Source of the DNA: Mesotaenium endlicherianum
Taxonomy: Eukaryota > Streptophyta > Zygnematophyceae > Zygnematales > Mesotaeniaceae
DNA: 64,000 bases
Direction: 5' to 3'
Assembly (NCBI GenBank): GCA_009602735.1
Contig: WELA01011189.1
Span: 18,148-82,147 of the forward strand
A model generated the notes under the pieces. The model ran no database searches. It was not told the origin of the DNA and was given only the letters and a program-made list of their open reading frames with translations. This document shows positions 54,621-64,000 of the stretch, piece by piece (position 1 is the first letter of the stretch; each line of letters begins with the position of its first letter). A program made the translations under genes and the position numbers.

Positions 54621-55400
54621 GTATCAGTACCCAACGGGCGGAAGGCCAAATTCAAGATTTACAAGCAGCAACGCATTCCAGTGGCTGCTCAACTGGGGGG
54701 TGCACCTCCCCCATGGTTTAGACCATGCGGGGTTTAGACTTGATGGAGAATTTAATCTCCGTGGGGATTTAAAACCCACGGAGATGTAAATCTCCGCGAG
54801 GGATGGGCCTTTGAGGCTTGGCCTCCTTGCTAGTAAAACCCAGCAAGTAGCCAATTTGCCAAGCATGCTACGCATCCTGCTGCCCACGTGCCAGAAAGTC
54901 TTCCTGCCCATCATGTCGGTGGCTGCAGCCTGACGCGGTTGGAGCCGCCAATCAAATAAAGTCAAATTCGAATTCTATGTGTCAGATTGCCAACAAGTGA
55001 ACACGAATTTCTTTTGTTGAGAGTCAATGGGTTTTCGCTGTCGGAAATGCTCGGCAGACGACTTGACTCTTAAAGTTAGCGCTCAAACTGGTGTCTTCTG
55101 TTTGGTCACAGCTTTTTCAACTGCATTTCAAAGTGTGCTGTGATTGGCCCTGCAATGTCGTAGATGCATGTAATTTTTGAATAGTATGCTCTAATTGGCC
55201 CTTCAATGCCATAGATGCATTGTAACGTCTCCGCTTTCAAGAAGCAATCGGGGGGGTCCATTGAAGGCAAACAAACAGAGCAAAACAGGCCCGAGCGGAG
55301 AAATGGTATTTCTCCGCTCGTCTCCGATCATGACGTTTCGCCGTTTCCCCACTAGATCGGTCTCAGAGTGCATTGAATGGTGCAGCCCTGCGCGTTACTC
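54621..55400. other. Unidentified insertion with strong hairpins inside element D gag
   Basis: The gag frame on the left (to about 54620) resumes near 55430. In between are two strong inverted repeats: 54745-54765 with 54775-54795 (21-bp arms, few mismatches), and 55292-55304 with 55308-55320 (13 bp perfect, 3-base loop). No terminal repeats, target duplication or ORF was established. Confidence 0.45.
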
Positions 55401-55409
55401 GTTCTTGGG

Positions 55410-56283
55410 CATTTGCAATCTTTTCAGATAGATCTGCACACACTCTATGCACTTCTGCCACGGACCCAGCATCATCATCTCATTGGGCCGCTCTTTGCTG
55501 ACCCTCTGTGAGATGTCGCATGGCCTTTGTGAGCTCTTCTGTTAGTGCAATAAAGTCTACGCTCTCAACAGGTGCGGCAGGCACTGCTCTTCCTAACGAC
55601 CAAGCGGACAAACGGGCTTTCGCAGCCTCTTTCTCGATTTTTAAATCCCTTGCCTTCTTTTGCTCTCCAAATATCCAATCCTGGGTAAGGTCCTCATCCT
55701 TTCGGAATTGGCGATAGAGTAGCAAGGCATCCTTGTCCAAGTACTGAACCAGACTTATGAATGCAACAGACTATGTGTATGAGGCATCCTTTTGGATCTT
55801 CTCAAAAAATTTCACCCAATGGATCTTATCAAAATCTTTGAAAGTGAGACTATTTCCGCCGGTTCGTTCACTAAAATATTTTGTGGACAGCTTGAACTTA
55901 AGATTTTAATCCCTGTCATCACCAGCCATTTCTACAGGTGACGACAACTCACTGACTTTTACCTACTCGTCTTGTCCTCTGCCCAAATCAAGTGCAAAGA
56001 AATGTGCGTTATACTTATGCTCACCGTTTGCAGAGATATGGCGGGACTCGTCTCCCAATGGTTGCTCACTCCACGGGTTGCCAGACCGCTCAGATGTCTC
56101 ACTCCTTCGTGAACTCTCGCTAGAATCAGAGCCTTCTGCAGGCTTCACAGGAACATAGATCCTTCCACTCCTCAATCGCATGTAAAGTTGAATTTCTCCC
56201 GGTCCTCTTCCAGGTTGAGCACCGGCAGTCTTCACAGGCCTCAATCCCCAATTTGCTTGGGAATTCTTATTTACCTGAACCAC
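55410..56283 (-). pseudogene. Gag N-terminal region of element D
   Basis: The first piece (56283-55963) is basic then Ser/Glu-rich (YMRLRSGRIYVPVKP, GSDSSESSRRSETSERSG); the second (55740-55480) is helical (RKDEDLTQDWIFGEQKKARD, LTEELTKAMRHLTEGQ). It begins on a GTG shortly after TGGTTCAGG, which could be part of a primer binding site (weak). Identification as gag is by position. Confidence 0.5.
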
Positions 56284-56329
56284 TCAATTGAAGTTCTCGA
56301 AAATAGGACAGAATTGCCGTACTTTCAAA

Positions 56330-57363
56330 TAGGCATTCGCCTTTGTTGATGATTTAACTAAGTGAGCAAATTTGTAGTTTGCAGATATTACGTCTAAGCA
56401 AATTAACATACACACACACAGCACCAGTATCCAGAGAAAATCGCCCACCAGGGCTTTCGCTTAACTTTCACAAAGTCACAGCTTACAACACTTTGAAACT
56501 ATGGCATCTATGCTAGCTTGGTTTGAGCTCTTCGCTCAACACTGTGCCTTAGCAGTTTCCATTGCTGGCTAGGCTCACTCAGTTCTTCACTGAGAGTGTT
56601 CTTGATTAATTCTGCTCTTGCTTCTAGCAATTCGACAACAGAGACTTTTGAGAACTTGGAAACTAACACGGCACTCACCATTTTATGTGCTCTCGCACGT
56701 TTGTGGTGCCTGGCCCAACTCTGTGCTAGAGATCCTAGTAGATTCTATTTGGCAAGCTCTTGCTACTTTCTAACAGAGAGATCCCTTCTTGGGAACTCCT
56801 TAACTCTAACTTTCTATAATACACACAGAAGAAATCTTCGAGCGTCGGCTGGAGCGTGCCTCCTTGGCTCTCTTGTGACCTTGGGAACTCCTTTCTCCTT
56901 TGCGCCTTTCTTCTTCTATTCTTCTTGCTCTTGCGCTCCTTCTGCTGTCTTGGCAAATGTGCGCGGCAAGAATGAGGTGAGATGGTGCCTCGCTTGTGCC
57001 TTACCCAAGCACCACGCATGCAGGCTTCTCTCTCTTGGCAATTTCCATGCTGCTTCACACCCCTTACATAACTCATGCATGCACTCTCGAGTTTGTCACT
57101 CGAGTGGCTTAACCTTTTGGTTAGCATGCAAGCCAAGGCAACGTCACAACCCATGTCCCTTGGGTGGCTGCTTAGGTCGTGGCAACATCGGCCCAAGTCC
57201 AACGACAAAGATCCCCGTCCAGTCAGCGCTTCTGACTTGGGCAACTTTTGCGTGTCTGCAGCACGGTGAGCTTCGCAGCTTACTTGGCATTAATTTCCGG
57301 CTCTTCAGCCTAGTCAACTTCTCGAGTAATCTGTTAATTCTTGCATGCTTGGCTTAGTCAGCT
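56330..57363 (-). repeat. LTR-like region upstream of element D
   Basis: On the minus strand it precedes gag. The part from about 56880 to 56330 is similar to the plus strand at 61600-62600 (with the nested L2 LTR removed), e.g. TACATAAAATGGTGA and GAGTGAGCCTAGC. This repeated occurrence next to gag suggests an LTR, but exact ends were not found. Confidence 0.55.
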
Positions 57364-57568
57364 TTCCGGCTGATTGAGCTGTGAAACCCTACTCACCACA
57401 AAGTGTCGGGTTTGACCCGCCTTCTGGTCATGTTCGCACGTGACCTGAACTAATGCTGACCTGTCGATGGTTAACTGATAGGACTGGAGTCAGTGTTGAC
57501 ATCCGTACCTGGGCGGCCGTGACTCGTGCTGCGCGTGCGACACCGTCATCCGGATAGCAGTCGCAACA
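57364..57568. other. Spacer of unknown origin
   Basis: Between the D LTR-like region and the partial LTR of the non-autonomous element; no feature recognised. Confidence 0.4.
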
Positions 57569-60500
57569 GCGGTCGTGTAACTTAGGCTATTGTAGAATGT
57601 AATGTGGCATGTCATTAGCGGAATTGCCTCTTATAGTCATAGAAGATTATGCTCTAGAAGATGTTGACTAATTATATCGTTTTATTTTTAGAATATAACT
57701 ATTTTCCAAGCACGTGTAAGACCCAACATACGTGTACGGTATACTCTATATGTGTACATAACACTACCCCCCCCTTGAAAGAAAGCCACATTGAGGCAAT
57801 ATGTCGAAATGCGGCGCTTTAGGAGCGTATTCTCGAGATGTGTGGAAGAGGGCGTCGATGAAGATGCAGCGTCGGAGTGTGCGCGGGTACGTCGTTGAAG
57901 CGCCGTAACGTGTGTCGAGCAGGGACGACAATGTATAACAAGTTATTGAAGGTCAGCGCAGTGAAGTACGTCGAATTGTGGTGGTACCTTGGTGCGTGCA
58001 TGAGTATTGAAAATGGAAATCAGTAGTTAGGTGTGGGCAATGATGTATTTTGGACTTCCAAGGGTGATTTTTGATTTTGAATTTGCTTTGAATATTTGAT
58101 GTTTAATTTTGGGAATGAGAAACAAAATCTATGAAAAATTGAAGTGCAAGAAGCAGAGAATGATGGTGTGATGTCCACTTCCAAATTGATTGTATGAAAT
58201 GCATTATTGAAAGGAATATTGAAAATGATGACGATAAAGCACTACCAAACAACTCGATAAACATCTTTTGAGTTTTCTTCAAAAAAGCAAGAGAAAGTTC
58301 GAACATGGAAGTAAAATAAGAAGTTGAAAATTAAGACAAGGCAAATTTAACACAAAGAGAGATGATCATATAAAATAGTAAGCAAAAGGCGCAACAAGGT
58401 AGCTTGCATAAGAAAATTGCCATGACACAATTAAGTCTTAAATTGAGGCCAAAATAAAGCACTAAAGGGAAAGTACTCTAATGCCGTATAGCAAAAAGGG
58501 TGAATGTCCACATGCTTAACACAAAGACGAAAGGCCGAGGTCAATCAAGGCTGATGAAAGTGCGACATGAAAATTTGTGGAAGATATTCACTGAAGTATA
58601 CCCACTAGAAAAGGAAAATTGGCAAGAGTGTCTTCATGTCAATGTTAAATAATATTCAGCCCAGACTTGGCCCAAATGGTCCTGTCAGGCCCTGGTCTAG
58701 AGTGCTATGAAAAAGGAGTGAACACCAAGGACTCAAGGGGACTAAGAAGACATAATAGAAGCTTAAGTGGAGCAATAGGGATAGCCAAATGAAAGTCGCG
58801 GAAGTACAAGTAGTAAAATCCAAGGCAAAGCATTGAAAGCAAACACTTAGGTAAGCAAAATGAAGCACAACACGGATAATGAAGTGCAAGGACAACCGAT
58901 GCATGTAAAAATCAAAGGGAGCATGAGAAAGTTCACTGTGTGGCGTGGACAAGGCCGACAGTAAGAAAGATGCGTTGCAGGCACACAATCAAATGAGAGC
59001 GGAAAATCACATTGAACTTAATCAGAGATGCATAGGTGAGATGATTTGAGCCCGTGACATGAAAGCAGAATATTCCAACTGTAAGTCAAGGTCACACAAA
59101 GAATCTGATGTACGAGAGCATAAGAATCTAACAAAGCCATTCGACAACGAGGTAGAATGGTGGTCAATCTGCGACAAAAAAGCAACATGAATGCATGCAG
59201 ACATCCGAATAAGGACAAGCAAAGAACTCATCAAGAGGAGAGCAAAAGCTGGGTGGATGGAAAGCATTCACCAGAGGAGCCAATAATGGCGAGCGGTGAA
59301 GTCAGGTGACGAAAATTGTAAAAGACGTTCGTCTTGAGTGTTGATGACGCCGAGATCTAAAGTCCACATGAGGCCGAGAAAAATCGCCACACTAGGTAAT
59401 CAGCCCGCAAACTTGAAATGACAATTTGAGCGTTAATAGCCCAAGGAAGTCATGCAAAAGCCTGAGCAAACTCAACCGAGTACATTCAATCGGGGAGCGA
59501 GAATAGATTAATCAAGAGTCTTGGAAATGGAAACTCCAACTCGAGAGCGAGCGTATCAGCCTAATAATGGATACAGAAGAAAGCAAGCGTAATCAGCCCA
59601 AGAGCGAGCAGAGCGTAACTGTTTATGCAAGCAAGCACTGAAGGAGCTTGAATGATTACACCCGAGCGCAACCAGCCCGAGATCGAGCGGGATGACTGAG
59701 CGAAAAGTTTGGACTGGCTGAACGATACAAGAGCGAGCTTATGAGCCCAATAGAGTGAACTCAAAGACAGCGAAATCCGCCCGATCCCTTGAACTTAGAA
59801 GTGAGGTGAATCAGCTTGATGTGAGAGTATGAGCGTAAAAGTCCAAGGTAATCTAGGAAGCTAATGCTGCCCAAGCAAGACAGTGTGAGCAAATAATCCA
59901 AGAATCTACGGAACGTAAGGCCGAGATTGGCAACAAAGACTAGTGAGCGTATTTTCTCAAAATGCAAATGGAGCGATCAACCCCAATGCAACAAACGAAT
60001 ACAAAAGATGAGCTGAACTCGCTCAAGTTGGACGTATCCGGCTCCAACCCGATAGCGTGAAATGAAAGAAAGGAAATGAGAGCAAAACTCGCTCGAGAGG
60101 GAGAAAATCAAAATTAGCCTCTCCACCTGTGCTCAGGGTGCTGATGGATGGGGGGACGCGACAAGCGAAGAGATTGATTCAATAAAGGGAAAGATAATTT
60201 ATTTGTAGAATATTTATTTGTATGAATATACAACGATTTTGGACAATTTATATAGTCATTGTCCTTAACGAGCAGACGGTTAACGGTCGTGTAATTTAGG
60301 CTATTCCATAATATAATGTGGCACGTTCTACTCTATATGTCATTGGCGGATTTGCCTCTGATAGTCGTTAGAAGATTATGCTTTAGAAGATGTTGACTAA
60401 TTATATTGTTTTTTACTAGAATATGAGTATTATCAAGGTACCGTGCACGTGTAAGATCCTACATACGTGTAAGATATACTCTATATGTGTACATAATACA
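57569..60500 (-). mobile_element. Non-autonomous LTR element with non-coding interior (LARD-like)
   Basis: On the minus strand: 5' LTR 60500-60142 (TGTATTATGTACACATATAG to CCATCCATCA), about 2.4 kb of strand-biased sequence (purine-rich on plus), polypurine tract CAAGGGGGGGGTAG (57777-57764) and a 3' LTR starting TGTTATGTACACATATAG at 57763, truncated near 57569. No gag or pol is found. Around 59520-59900 a loose repeat of CAGCCCRAGAGCGAGC-like units occurs. It would depend on proteins of another element. Confidence 0.72.
60142..60500 (-). repeat. 5' LTR of the non-autonomous element
   Basis: 359 bp; shares its first 195 bases with 57763-57569 and its last 140 with 26086-26225. Confidence 0.75.
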
Positions 60501-60902
60501 TGACAGGGGCAAACTCTGAACTTTCAGGATTATGGACCTCCTTGAGAGGTCTGAGCGGCTTAAATTTTAGAACATGGCACTTAAGGGCTTGTTTACAGTG
60601 GCCAAAATGACCACTGCTATTCTACCCCTCGGTGGAACATGTAGTTTCAAATATCGTCACGTTTTGTGGTTTACAGTGCACTTTGACGGGCTGCTTGCTA
60701 TCCAGTTGAGTCACATTTAAGATTGAGATATAACCGAAAGTGAATAGAAAAGGTCGAAACGCAAATGACTTGGACCTTTTGAGGTCATTTGCACTTTTTA
60801 AAATCGACAGACAATTGCTACCTTATTGTGCTTACTTTTGAAGGTGAAGCGGTGGCTCTGCTTGAGAGCGCCCTCAGCATCTCTCGTGTTGCAACTTGGG
60901 CA
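60501..60902. other. Spacer without recognised features
   Basis: No ORF, repeat or structure noted apart from short AT-rich tracts. Confidence 0.4.
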
Positions 60903-61450
60903 TCAATTGACAATGAGTGACATGCAGTGAGTAACCTCCAGTGTTGGAGTGCTTCTTGCCTCAGATGGGTTTGAAGCTAGAGGTTGGCGAGCGTTGAAGA
61001 GTATGTAAATGGCCTTCATCTCCTCGCGACCGGCATCTTGCTCTTGCATAATCTGGCGTAACAATAGGAAGGTATCTGGAGGAGGATTGTTTAAGTCCAA
61101 ATGGCTAGAGAGGCCCTGGTTTGTCTCTTCTAGAGAGGGATTGAGCAAGAGAGGATCTAGCGAAAGAGTGGAATTGGAGGGAGCAGTAAAATTCTCAACA
61201 GGTACCTTTCCCTTGGCAATACTGTCTAATTCCTCCAGGTTGCATGTAATAGGCATTGCACTGATAGAGGTTGAGCGACTAAGAAGTTGTTTGCTGTATT
61301 GCAAGTAGCAAGAAGATTCTTGCAAGCGGAGAAAGTGAGGAGGCGTTTAGCCATGCATACTAATGCGACGAGGGAAGATGGATCGACAGCGTCTCCACTA
61401 GTGTTGAGGCTGCCTGAACGAGAAGGAAATAGCAAGGAGTCAAAGTTCAA
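60903..61450 (-). pseudogene. Possible remnant coding region of unknown function
   Basis: Two overlapping frames without an ATG start: an upstream piece (SLLFPSRSGSLNTSGDAV) and a 140-residue piece (PITCNLEELDSIAKGKVPVE, LRQIMQEQDAGREEMKAIYI). The composition is protein-like and the helical end resembles retroelement gag, but no domain is recognised. Confidence 0.3.
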
Positions 61451-61897
61451 TGTCTGATTGTATTCGAGAATGGAGGTTCCTTACAAATTGTTGATATATT
61501 GTTTATATACTACTTGTCTTTTCCTAGAGGGCTATAGCTGCGCCAAAACTACCTCTTGGAATTATGCTACGCCGGCGCTGAAGATCTTTGCGTCCATCCC
61601 ACGCTTTGTATCATAGAAAAGTTAGAAGCTAGGAGTTCTTGAGAAGGAATTCCTGTTTGAAAGGTTAGAAAACTTGCATATAGGATCCGCTAGGAGATTC
61701 TAGTGCAGATTCAAACCAAATACCACAAGCGCGCAAAGAGTACATAAAATGGTGATTTTTGTGTTAGTTTCTAAGTTCTCAGAAGTCTCAATTGTCGAGT
61801 TGCTGGAAGAAAGAGTGTTTGCAAGAAAGCCCTCAGTGAAGAACCGAGTGAGCCTAGCTAGTAGTGAAGAATTGTTAGGTGCGGTTAAGAGTGGAAA

Positions 61898-62400
61898 TGT
61901 AGTGATTTGAGTTATTATATATTAGTTTGCATATATTTCAATGTTTTCAAATATATTTGGAGTAGTATTGTGTGGATTCAAGTGTGAATAGGTTCTCTAG
62001 TTACTTGGTTCATGTCCTTTGAACCTTCTAAGGCATTTTCGAAGTTAGAGGAAAGACCTAGAAGAACTCCACGTGGCAAAAGTCAAATGTGCCATTTTTA
62101 GGTCAAAAGGACATGTGTACATTATTCTAGAAAGAGGTGGCAAGTTTTGGGATGTGTTGGGTGCCAACACATCAACATACACCTTCCTAGAAATTACTTA
62201 ACTAGCAAGTATATAAACAAGAGCTAGAACATAGAAAGACATTCCAGAATCACTCTTGTACTTGCCAAAATCCAGAAATATATGAACTTTCAAGAAGCCA
62301 TCTCTCTTTCAAGAAGCTACCACTTGTGTTCAAAGATCCTTGTCTTGAATAGATAAAGTATTATATTTCACTAAGTACTTCATCTATCTGTTTCATTACA
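61898..62400 (+). mobile_element. Solo LTR, family L2, with GGAAA target-site duplication
   Basis: 503 bp from TGTAGTGATTTGAG to GTTTCATTACA. GGAAA flanks both sides (61893-61897, 62401-62405). A TATA box TATATAAA is at 62210-62217. It is similar over its entire length to 9215-9717 in reverse complement. Confidence 0.93.
62210..62217 (+). promoter_or_regulatory. TATA box of the L2 LTR
   Basis: TATATAAA is conserved in both L2 copies (9405-9398 in the other), at the same distance from the LTR ends. Confidence 0.6.
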
Positions 62401-62600
62401 GGAAAGCTCAAGCCAAGCCGGCATACATGCTCTGTAGGGTCAGAATTTTGTAAGCTCGTACTTTGTGAAAGTTGCAGAAGCCCTGGTGGGTGATTTTCTT
62501 TGAAACTTGGTGTTGCTTGCTCACTTGCTTAGACATAATATTGCCAAACTAGAATTTTTTCAACGGAATGCCACTCAACTTGGGCAAGAAACTACTTGGA

Positions 62601-63947
62601 AGTAAGACGCTTCTGTCCTTGTGAGGCAAATTGAGCAGCAGAAAACTTTTTGCAAATTGCTAGATTCTGAATAGGAACAAAGGAAGGAAAACGAACTTAG
62701 TGTGGAAGGCACTGAGTGCAAACCCCAAACTGGCTTGTGCTAGTGCAGGATGACCAACAAATGGTCAACCACAGACAATCTGCCACCGACACACGTGTGA
62801 AGGTCGATCGACCAAGGTTAATTGATAATCCACGTGCACCGACCAGTCGACCGGGTTGATGGCACACGTGCTAGAGAGCATCACATGTGCCATGGTCTCG
62901 ACGCAATTAGGCACGACACTAGAACGGCTAGAATCGTGTATCTGACACGGCCCAATAATCAAAATGAGCAACCGGCTCAACGCGACCATTCACGCTCCTC
63001 GCCGCCTACATTCTTGACCGACAACCGGGCTTTTGCCCTGGCTACGCTCCCTCCTCAACTGAATTGAGCCAGACCTGATCGAGTCGTCCGACTGGCCTGC
63101 TCTGCTCACTTAGCCTGACGGCCGAGCCTGTCTCCATCTCTAAATGATCCATGTTCTAGGCCAAAGGCCTGCACACCTCAAAGCTTGTAGTATTTGCACC
63201 CAGCTGACCATCACGTTACATAAAGAATGCAAATACTGGAAAAGGAGCTAAGAAACGCCTGTTTTGCCTATTCTGCCCACATCTTTATCTTACAGTCTTG
63301 GAACTTTTACGTGCAAAATTTAGAATACTCGTGTGATTTGGTTTGGCACAAATCCTATCAGTTTTGAATTTGAATCTTCAAGCGCGATGTGTAGCAAACG
63401 ATAGGGGACTCAATTAGGTACAAATAGTGAGACTACTCCAAGTGGAAAATTGCTTTCAGTTTATTATAAACATCAAATTGCGTAATTTAAGTATACTGAA
63501 AAAATGTCAATCAAAAGATGTGGTGTAACACGTCGCTCACGGACCAGTAGCGTCGCTCATGAGAATTATGGAGGTTAATTCTCCAGACATAAATATAAAC
63601 CTAAAAATGCAGATCATAAACCCAGCTTGGGTGCAACTTTCACTATGTCACATTGAAGAACAATCATTACCTGTGCAAGCAAAGCCACACCAGTGCAATA
63701 ATTTTCTTGCACTCAATTGTTCAACTCAAGTAAGCTGTGTGGTCTGCATAAAATGTCTTATGTGAAATCCCATTCCAAGACATATCAGTGCAGAGTTTGA
63801 AGAGGCGCGTAAAACTAGGATGTCTGCCAAAGTGCCAGTTTTTAAACTTCTCCGTACATAAATTTCCACCCACACAAGATTCTCATCCACACAAAAATTT
63901 CATGGAGGCAAACACGCCTATGCCGTATAACATCACAGAACTGTTCC

Positions 63948-63950
<3 letters not shown>
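62601..63950. other. Gene-free stretch to the right edge
   Basis: No ORF with motif support. The segment around 62760-62900 is rich in CACGTG-like and ACCGAC-like words but no site is assigned. Confidence 0.45.

Positions 63951-64000
<50 letters not shown>
63951..64000 (+). repeat. (GA)n microsatellite at the window edge
   Basis: 50 bases of pure GA, continuing beyond the window. Confidence 0.97.

Larger units (their letters stand above)
46778..57363 (-). mobile_element. Element D: second DNMT-carrying gypsy-like retroelement, integrase end lost
   Basis: On the minus strand from the right: LTR-like region, gag with two zinc knuckles, protease, cytosine methyltransferase, long linker, RT, RNase H, integrase. 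It ends inside the integrase core at an L1 LTR fragment. Protease (xGxQPVIL) and integrase (CDLAGELP) signatures resemble element A more than elements B or C, and both place the methyltransferase between protease and RT. It is less GC-rich than A and carries many nonsense codons, a 247-bp MITE and two other insertions. The right limit (LTR start) is uncertain. Confidence 0.83.
61600..62600 (+). repeat. Copy of the element D LTR-like sequence, interrupted by an L2 solo LTR
   Basis: After removing 61898-62400 and one GGAAA, the sequence aligns in opposite orientation with about 56880-56330. The uninterrupted version lies at the corresponding point near 56530. Confidence 0.7.

Noticed and set aside
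54373-54789. Plus-strand ORF over element D gag
   Set aside because: Antisense shadow of the gag frame; contains no motif.
55292-55352. Helitron 3' end (hairpin followed by CTAG)
   Set aside because: The CTAG is about 30 bases past the hairpin rather than about 10, and no 5' TC end was found.
56596-57357. 253-codon plus-strand open frame
   Set aside because: It lies antisense within the element D LTR-like region, has no domain, no ATG with good context and a Ser/Leu/Cys-rich composition typical of chance frames.
58656-58988. Hydrophobic minus-strand ORF resembling a membrane protein
   Set aside because: The interior of the non-autonomous element is pyrimidine-rich on this strand, which forces Leu/Phe/Ser codons; several equally hydrophobic frames occur nearby.
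1-64000. CRISPR arrays, operons, tRNA or rRNA genes
   Set aside because: None seen; the spliced genes and LTR retroelements show this is a eukaryotic nuclear sequence, and the direct repeats found are microsatellites, minisatellites or LTR pieces.

Overview
The window looks like nuclear DNA of a repeat-rich streptophyte, most likely a charophyte alga of the Chara type. The organism is inferred, not shown. The evidence is: intron-bearing plant-type genes (a USP-receptor-like cytoplasmic kinase and a calmodulin-like protein); several layers of nested Ty3/gypsy retroelements with iMet-type primer binding sites and chromodomains; single-N assembly gaps; and two gypsy-like elements carrying a C5-cytosine DNA methyltransferase (DNMT) inside the polyprotein, an arrangement known from charophytes and dinoflagellates.

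Layout: 1-6.9 kb is a GC-rich gypsy element (A, + strand) ordered protease - Pro/Arg-rich linker - DNMT - reverse transcriptase - RNase H remnant - integrase - PHD finger, followed by its putative 3' LTR. 6.9-12.7 kb is mostly gene-free but holds a 719-bp LTR (family L1) split by a 503-bp solo LTR (family L2) with a perfect 5-bp target-site duplication, and a heptamer minisatellite. 12.7-22.7 kb is the host gene island: an intronless four-EF-hand protein (+) and, convergent to it, a seven-exon USP-kinase gene (-). 22.7-26.7 kb shows no gene. 26.7-46.8 kb is a pile of chromovirus-like elements: an empty-site L1 LTR, a solo LTR of family C, two oppositely oriented copies of element B with an associated coiled-coil ORF, and a complete but dead chromovirus C with both LTRs. 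46.8-56.3 kb is a second DNMT-bearing element (D, - strand), itself interrupted by a hAT-like MITE and two other insertions. 56.3-62.7 kb contains LTRs of D, a non-autonomous LTR element with a non-coding interior, and a second L2 solo LTR with a perfect TSD. 62.7-64 kb is empty and ends in a GA microsatellite.

Only the calmodulin-like gene and the USP-kinase look intact. The most interesting content is the pair of related but divergent DNMT-carrying retroelements. They share protease and integrase signatures and both place the methyltransferase between protease and reverse transcriptase. Element A adds a PHD-type chromatin reader at the integrase C-terminus, where chromoviruses carry a chromodomain. 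Both copies are broken, so the biology would reside in active relatives.
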